Assembly (NCBI RefSeq): GCF_009928685.1
Contig: NZ_WWEO01000042.1
Location: 558,001 to 622,000, forward strand
Direction of reading: 5' to 3'
Length of the DNA: 64,000 bases
Source of the DNA: Mucilaginibacter agri
GTDB taxonomy: Bacteria; Bacteroidota; Bacteroidia; Sphingobacteriales; Sphingobacteriaceae
Below, one piece after another: positions 60,008 to 64,000 of this stretch. The translations under genes and the position numbers were made by a program. Within the stretch, counting starts at the first letter, position 1, and each line of letters opens with the position of its first letter. Under the pieces are notes generated by a model, which ran no database searches, had not been told where the DNA came from, and was given only the letters and a program-made list of their open reading frames with translations.

Positions 60008-61920
60008 TGATGTTAGATGCAAAAATTCCGGCTGGTGACTTGGCCGATAAGTGGGATAAGTATAAAGAACACGCCAAGCTGGTTAACCCGGCTAATCGTA
60101 AAAAGCTGGATGTTATTGTGGTAGGCACGGGGTTAGCCGGCGCATCGTGCGCGGCTTCATTGGCCGAGCAGGGTTATAGCGTAAAATCATTTTGCTTTCA
60201 AGATAGTTCGCGCAGGGCCCATTCTGTAGCCGCACAGGGTGGCGTAAATGCAGCCAAGAATTATAAGAACGATGGCGACAGCGTGTACCGGATGTTTTAC
60301 GATACCATTAAGGGAGGTGATTTCCGCTCGCGAGAGGCTAATGTATACCGGTTAGCGCAATGCTCTGCTCAATTAATAGATCAGGCTGTGGCACAGGGCG
60401 TGCCTTTTGCAAGAGAGTATGGCGGGTATTTAAATAACCGATCTTTTGGTGGGGTACAGGTGTCGCGCACGTTTTATGCCAGGGGACAAACGGGTCAGCA
60501 ACTTTTGTTAGGCGCATATCAGGCACTGATGCGACAGGAAAGCCTGGGTAAAGTAAAAACCTACACCCGGCACGAAATGCTCGAACTCGTAGTGGTTGAT
60601 GGTAAAGCCAAAGGCATTATCGCCCGAGATTTACTTACCGGGCAGATTGAGCGCCACGCCGCTAACGCAGTAGTGCTGGCTACGGGTGGGTATGGCAAGG
60701 TTTATTACCTGTCTACGCTGGCTATGGGTTGTAATAGCTCGGCTATATGGCGGGCGCATAAAAAGGGGGCATTTATGTCGGGGGTAAGCTGGATCCAGTT
60801 TCATCCAACCTGTTTACCGCAACTTGGCGAGCATCAGTCTAAACTAACGCTGATGTCCGAATCTTTGCGTAACGATGGCCGCATCTGGGTGCCAAAAAAG
60901 GCGAGCGACGAGCGCGAACCCAAAGACATTCCGGAAGAAGAACGCGATTATTACCTCGAACGCAAATACCCAGCATTTGGTAACCTTTCGCCAAGGGATA
61001 TCTCCTCCCGCGCTGCCAAAGAACGTATTGACGCAGGTTGCGGAGTTGGGGCGATGAAGAATGCCGTATGCCTCGATTTCTCTAAAGCCATTAAAGAGCA
61101 GGGTAAAGAAAAGATCAAAGAAAAGTATAGTAACCTGTTTACCATGTACGAGAAGATCAACGGCATTAATGCTTACGAACAGCCTATGCTAATCTCGCCC
61201 GCGGCGCACTTTACTATGGGCGGCCTCTGGGTAGATTATCAATTAATGACCACCATCCCCGGTCTGTTTGCCTTAGGTGAAGCTAACTTTGCAGACCATG
61301 GCGCTAACCGATTAGGGGCAAACTCCTTATTGCAGGCCTGTGTTGATGGCTATTTTGTTGCCCCGTATACTATACCTAATTACCTGGCAGATGAATTGAA
61401 GGCTGAAAAGGTGACCACAGATCACCCGGCGTTTGAAGAAGCAGAACAAGTTGTTAAGGCACAATTGGACCGATTCCTGCAAAGCAAAGGAACGTTGTCA
61501 GCTGATTATTTTCATAAGACACTAGGTAAACTCCTTTACGATAAATGTGGCTTGTCGCGTAGCAAAGAAAGCCTGACACAAGCCATAACGGATATCAAAC
61601 AGTTGCGCGAATCGTTTAAAAATGATCTTAAGATAACGGGTGACGGCACCGTAAACAGCGAATTGGAAAAGGCCGGCCGCGTGACTGATTATCTCGAATT
61701 AGGAGAACTAATGTGCTATGATGCGCTAACAAGAGAAGAATCATGCGGGGCACACTTCAGAGAGGAATATCAGACACCAGACGGTGAGGCCGTGCGTAAC
61801 GACCAGGATTTTTGCTTTGTATCTGCCTGGGAATGGAAGGGCAGTGGAGCAGAAGAGGAACTGCACAAAGAGCCGTTGGTTTTTGAAAATGTTGAACTTG
61901 CTGTACGGAGCTATAAATAA
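60007..61920 (+). CDS. sdhA: Succinate dehydrogenase/fumarate reductase flavoprotein subunit
   Basis: The 637-residue protein has the FAD Rossmann motif [20 protein letters not shown] near residue 35, the covalent-FAD histidine region [20 protein letters not shown] near 70, the substrate loop [11 protein letters not shown] near 262 and [16 protein letters not shown] near 400. This is the Bacteroidota type-B form. It oxidises succinate to fumarate or works in reverse. An adjacent second ATG (60010) is an alternative start. It is translationally coupled to sdhC. Confidence 0.96.
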   Translation: MMLDAKIPAGDLADKWDKYKEHAKLVNPANRKKLDVIVVGTGLAGASCAASLAEQGYSVKSFCFQDSSRRAHSVAAQGGVNAAKNYKNDGDSVYRMFYDTIKGGDFRSREANVYRLAQCSAQLIDQAVAQGVPFAREYGGYLNNRSFGGVQVSRTFYARGQTGQQLLLGAYQALMRQESLGKVKTYTRHEMLELVVVDGKAKGIIARDLLTGQIERHAANAVVLATGGYGKVYYLSTLAMGCNSSAIWRAHKKGAFMSGVSWIQFHPTCLPQLGEHQSKLTLMSESLRNDGRIWVPKKASDEREPKDIPEEERDYYLERKYPAFGNLSPRDISSRAAKERIDAGCGVGAMKNAVCLDFSKAIKEQGKEKIKEKYSNLFTMYEKINGINAYEQPMLISPAAHFTMGGLWVDYQLMTTIPGLFALGEANFADHGANRLGANSLLQACVDGYFVAPYTIPNYLADELKAEKVTTDHPAFEEAEQVVKAQLDRFLQSKGTLSADYFHKTLGKLLYDKCGLSRSKESLTQAITDIKQLRESFKNDLKITGDGTVNSELEKAGRVTDYLELGELMCYDALTREESCGAHFREEYQTPDGEAVRNDQDFCFVSAWEWKGSGAEEELHKEPLVFENVELAVRSYK

Positions 61921-61943
61921 CCTAACACTAAAACGATTTGACA

Positions 61944-62690
61944 ATGAGATTGAAGTTGAAGATATGGCGTCAGGAAGCAGCTACCCAACCGGGAGCAATG
62001 GTTGATTACATGCTCGATGATGTATCGGAGCACATGTCGTTTCTGGAGATGATAGACCTGCTGAATGAGACTCTGGTGGGTAAAGGCGAGCGCGTAGTTG
62101 AGTTCGATCATGATTGCCGCGAGGGTATCTGCGGCCAGTGTGGTATGATGATCAACGGGCGGGCACATGGGCCGCTACCTAATACAACTACCTGCCAGCT
62201 GCATATGCGCAGTTTTAAAGATGGTGACACGATCTACATCGAACCTTTCAGGGCAGCCGCATTTCCAATAGTGCGCGATTTAAAAATAGATCGTAGCGGA
62301 TTTGACCGTGTTATACAGGCAGGCGGGTTTATATCTGCTTCGACGGGACAACCGCCGGAGGCTAACAGCATCCTGATATCGCATGATGTAACCGAAGCAG
62401 CCTTTGACGCCGCAGCATGTATTGGCTGTGGTGCATGTGTGGCTACCTGTAAAAACTCAAGTGCAGCTTTGTTCACCTCTGCTAAAATAACCCATTTGGC
62501 TTTGCTGCCTCAAGGCAAACTGGAAGCTGCGGACAGGGTGGTAAACATGGTAGATCAGATGGAAGCAGAAGGTTTTGGGCATTGCTCTAACACAGAAGCC
62601 TGCGAGGTAGAGTGCCCGCAATCTATTTCGGTGCTACATATTGCCCGCATGAATTTTGAATATAATAAAGCCCTGGTGATGAAACCATAA
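61944..62690 (+). CDS. sdhB: Succinate dehydrogenase/fumarate reductase iron-sulfur subunit
   Basis: The ATG at 61944 gives 248 residues ([13 protein letters not shown]); the frame opens at a TTG two codons earlier. Cluster motifs are complete: 2Fe-2S in [19 protein letters not shown] near residue 60, 4Fe-4S in [19 protein letters not shown] near 158 and 3Fe-4S in [19 protein letters not shown] near 214. It passes electrons from FAD to the menaquinone site. The tautomerase gene starts 13 bases downstream. Confidence 0.95.
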   Translation: MRLKLKIWRQEAATQPGAMVDYMLDDVSEHMSFLEMIDLLNETLVGKGERVVEFDHDCREGICGQCGMMINGRAHGPLPNTTTCQLHMRSFKDGDTIYIEPFRAAAFPIVRDLKIDRSGFDRVIQAGGFISASTGQPPEANSILISHDVTEAAFDAAACIGCGACVATCKNSSAALFTSAKITHLALLPQGKLEAADRVVNMVDQMEAEGFGHCSNTEACEVECPQSISVLHIARMNFEYNKALVMKP

Positions 62691-62703
62691 CTTAAAAATT
62701 AGC

Positions 62704-63096
62704 ATGCCTTATTTACAATTAGAAGTAACCAAAACCTATCCAACTGCTGTTAAGCAGGAATTAGCCAAGCAGATGGGAGAGATCTACGCCCGGATAATGA
62801 ACGCAAGTGTTAAGCGTATAACCGTAACCATCCGTGAGCTGGGCGAAGGCAGCGTTTGGCGTTGCAGCGAAGGCGAGCCTTACCCAGCCGCAATATTGAT
62901 GTGCGACATCAGAGCTGGCCGATCTGTAGAAGTAAGAACAGAGCTATCAAAGGCCCTCGTCGCGGTGATTAATGAATTGCTCCAACTGGAAGTTAATGCC
63001 CTCAATATCGAATTTACCCAGCACACCGGCGACGAGATGTATCATCAGTGGATGGGCAGTTTCAGCAACGATTGGTCGCCCGATGAAATGGTGTAA
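62704..63096 (+). CDS. Tautomerase-superfamily protein
   Basis: The 130-residue product begins MPYLQLEVTKTYPTAVKQEL. After removal of Met, Pro-1 would be the general base of the 4-oxalocrotonate tautomerase superfamily. RITVTIRELGEGSVW and ILMCDIRAGRSVEV resemble the two strand-helix units of the longer, fused members. The substrate is unknown. It is the last gene of the run that includes porin, DASS and SDH, and its stop touches the stop of the convergent GMC oxidoreductase. Confidence 0.7.
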   Translation: MPYLQLEVTKTYPTAVKQELAKQMGEIYARIMNASVKRITVTIRELGEGSVWRCSEGEPYPAAILMCDIRAGRSVEVRTELSKALVAVINELLQLEVNALNIEFTQHTGDEMYHQWMGSFSNDWSPDEMV

Positions 63097-64000
63097 TTAT
63101 AAGTTGCCTTTCTTTAATTCGTCCGCGGCAAAATCAACTGCACGGGCAGTAAGTGCCATATAAGTTAACGATGGGTTTTGGCTTGCCGACGAAGTCATAC
63201 AACTGCCATCGGTAATAAATACGTTTTTGACGGCGTGTACCTGGTTGTTGCCATTCAACACCGAAGTTTTCGGATCGCGGCCCATGCGGGCTGTTCCCAT
63301 TTCATGTACAGTAGAACCGCCTGGTTTGCCATAGTTAAAGGTATCGATATCCTTAAATCCGGCAGCATCCAGCATTTCGCCAGAGGTTTTGCGGATATCC
63401 GCCATCATCTTATTCTCATTGTCGCGGAAAGAAAAATCGATATTGATAATAGGCAATCCCCATTTATCTTTTTTATCGCTCAGGCTTATCTGGTTATCAT
63501 GATAGGGTAAACATTCGCCCCAACCGGCCATCCAAACTGTCCATGGGCCAGGATGCGTAAGTTTCTTCTTAAAGTCGGCACCAAAGCCGGTAATGCCAAT
63601 CGGGTCGCGCCATTCGGCGCGTTCGCCGTGGCCTTGTATGTTGTAGCCGCGGGTATAATCCAGTCCGTCGCCCGGTTTCAAGTTGCGGAAACGCGGGATC
63701 AGGAACCCGCACGGCCTGCGGCCCTTGTAGTAAAATTCTTTATAACCACTATGCACACCATGCGCCCCTGCAGATGAGTGGTGATCCATCAGGTTATGGC
63801 CAACTTCGCCGCTATCATTACCAAAGCCGTTAGGGAAACGGTGTGATTTTGAATTAAGCAATAATCCCGCGGTAGCAATGGTAGATGCATTTAAGAAAAC
63901 CACTTTAGCATGGTATTCAAAATGTTCATTACTTAGCGTATCAATAATGCGTACACCCTTGGCGCGTTGCTTTTGCTCATCATACACTACATCAGCCACA
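63097..64000 (-). CDS. GMC oxidoreductase, C-terminal part (cut by window edge)
   Basis: At least 300 residues are visible; the start lies beyond the right edge. The C-terminal GMC domain is clear from GSTVHEMGTARMGRDPKTS, then VFITDGSCMTSSASQNPSLTYMAL and RAVDFAADELKKG. FAD-dependent GMC enzymes oxidise alcohols or sugars; members of this type in Bacteroidota are often paired with a gluconate 2-dehydrogenase subunit 3-like protein. That partner would lie outside the window. The stop codon is directly adjacent to the tautomerase stop on the other strand. Confidence 0.88.
   Translation of the reverse strand, partial: VADVVYDEQKQRAKGVRIIDTLSNEHFEYHAKVVFLNASTIATAGLLLNSKSHRFPNGFGNDSGEVGHNLMDHHSSAGAHGVHSGYKEFYYKGRRPCGFLIPRFRNLKPGDGLDYTRGYNIQGHGERAEWRDPIGITGFGADFKKKLTHPGPWTVWMAGWGECLPYHDNQISLSDKKDKWGLPIINIDFSFRDNENKMMADIRKTSGEMLDAAGFKDIDTFNYGKPGGSTVHEMGTARMGRDPKTSVLNGNNQVHAVKNVFITDGSCMTSSASQNPSLTYMALTARAVDFAADELKKGNL

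Noticed and set aside
1..64000. tRNA, rRNA, IS element or prophage
   Set aside because: No cloverleaf, rRNA sequence, transposase, integrase or phage structural gene was seen on either strand.

Overview
The window looks like chromosome from a Bacteroidota bacterium, most likely family Sphingobacteriaceae (Mucilaginibacter/Pedobacter-like). The reasons are protein-level and regulatory: a type-B succinate dehydrogenase in the order sdhC-sdhA-sdhB, an OprO/P-type porin, a DUF3347 protein, a subclass B1 metallo-beta-lactamase, a TAnnTTTG -7 promoter element before thrS, mostly weak Shine-Dalgarno sequences, and several intergenic repeat types that I recall as common in this phylum. The genus is inference. 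I see no rRNA, tRNA, CRISPR array, transposase, integrase or phage gene.

Layout. 0-1.3 kb: end of a membrane protein and two tandem AhpD-like peroxidase-fold genes. 1.3-4.8 kb (minus): a three-gene glycan operon (WecA/MraY-like transferase, polysaccharide deacetylase, two-Rossmann flavoprotein). 5.1-11.7 kb: a TetR regulator and a complete RND efflux system (adaptor, pump, outer-membrane factor), with matching TGAC-N6-GTCA sites before the regulator and before the pump operon. 11.7-15.9 kb: DUF202 protein, small unknowns, a YcaQ-like winged-helix protein and an AraC regulator. 16.0-20.0 kb: a second tripartite exporter (TolC, EmrA-like, MFS), divergent from the AraC gene. 20.1-23.6 kb: DUF3347, UMF1-type MFS, a LutA-like protein and an unknown. 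23.7-27.0 kb: thrS-infC-rpmI-rplT, with a TTG start for infC and a long inverted repeat before rpmI. 27.1-33.6 kb: lipoprotein, SRPBCC protein, serine hydrolase and nrdB-nrdA. 33.8-44.6 kb: cupin, prenyl synthase, RNase R, PolB-like exonuclease, GT2, a topA-B1 beta-lactamase-unknown operon, and mnmA. 44.6-45.1 kb: an intergenic region with a 31-residue membrane peptide gene and its own terminator. 45.2-47.8 kb: RidA, D-serine dehydratase/D-threonine aldolase-like enzyme and M19 dipeptidase in one operon. 48.1-53.6 kb: SGNH hydrolase, EEP-family protein, TetR with a DHA2 MFS pump, and small conserved proteins. 53.9-56.5 kb: NahK-like sugar kinase divergent from a GH109-like Tat-exported oxidoreductase-fold protein. 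56.7-63.1 kb: porin, DASS dicarboxylate carrier, sdhCAB and a tautomerase, all closely spaced. The right edge cuts a GMC oxidoreductase.

Most genes belong to well-known families. The parts I find least explained are the small membrane peptide at 44.9 kb and the minus-strand terminator next to it, the intergenic repeat families (including a heptanucleotide array at 38.1 kb), the gene groupings that suggest pathways (GH109-NahK, RidA-DSD-M19, porin-DASS-SDH, and the glycan operon), and the regulator sites. No wholly new multi-gene system can be claimed from sequence alone.
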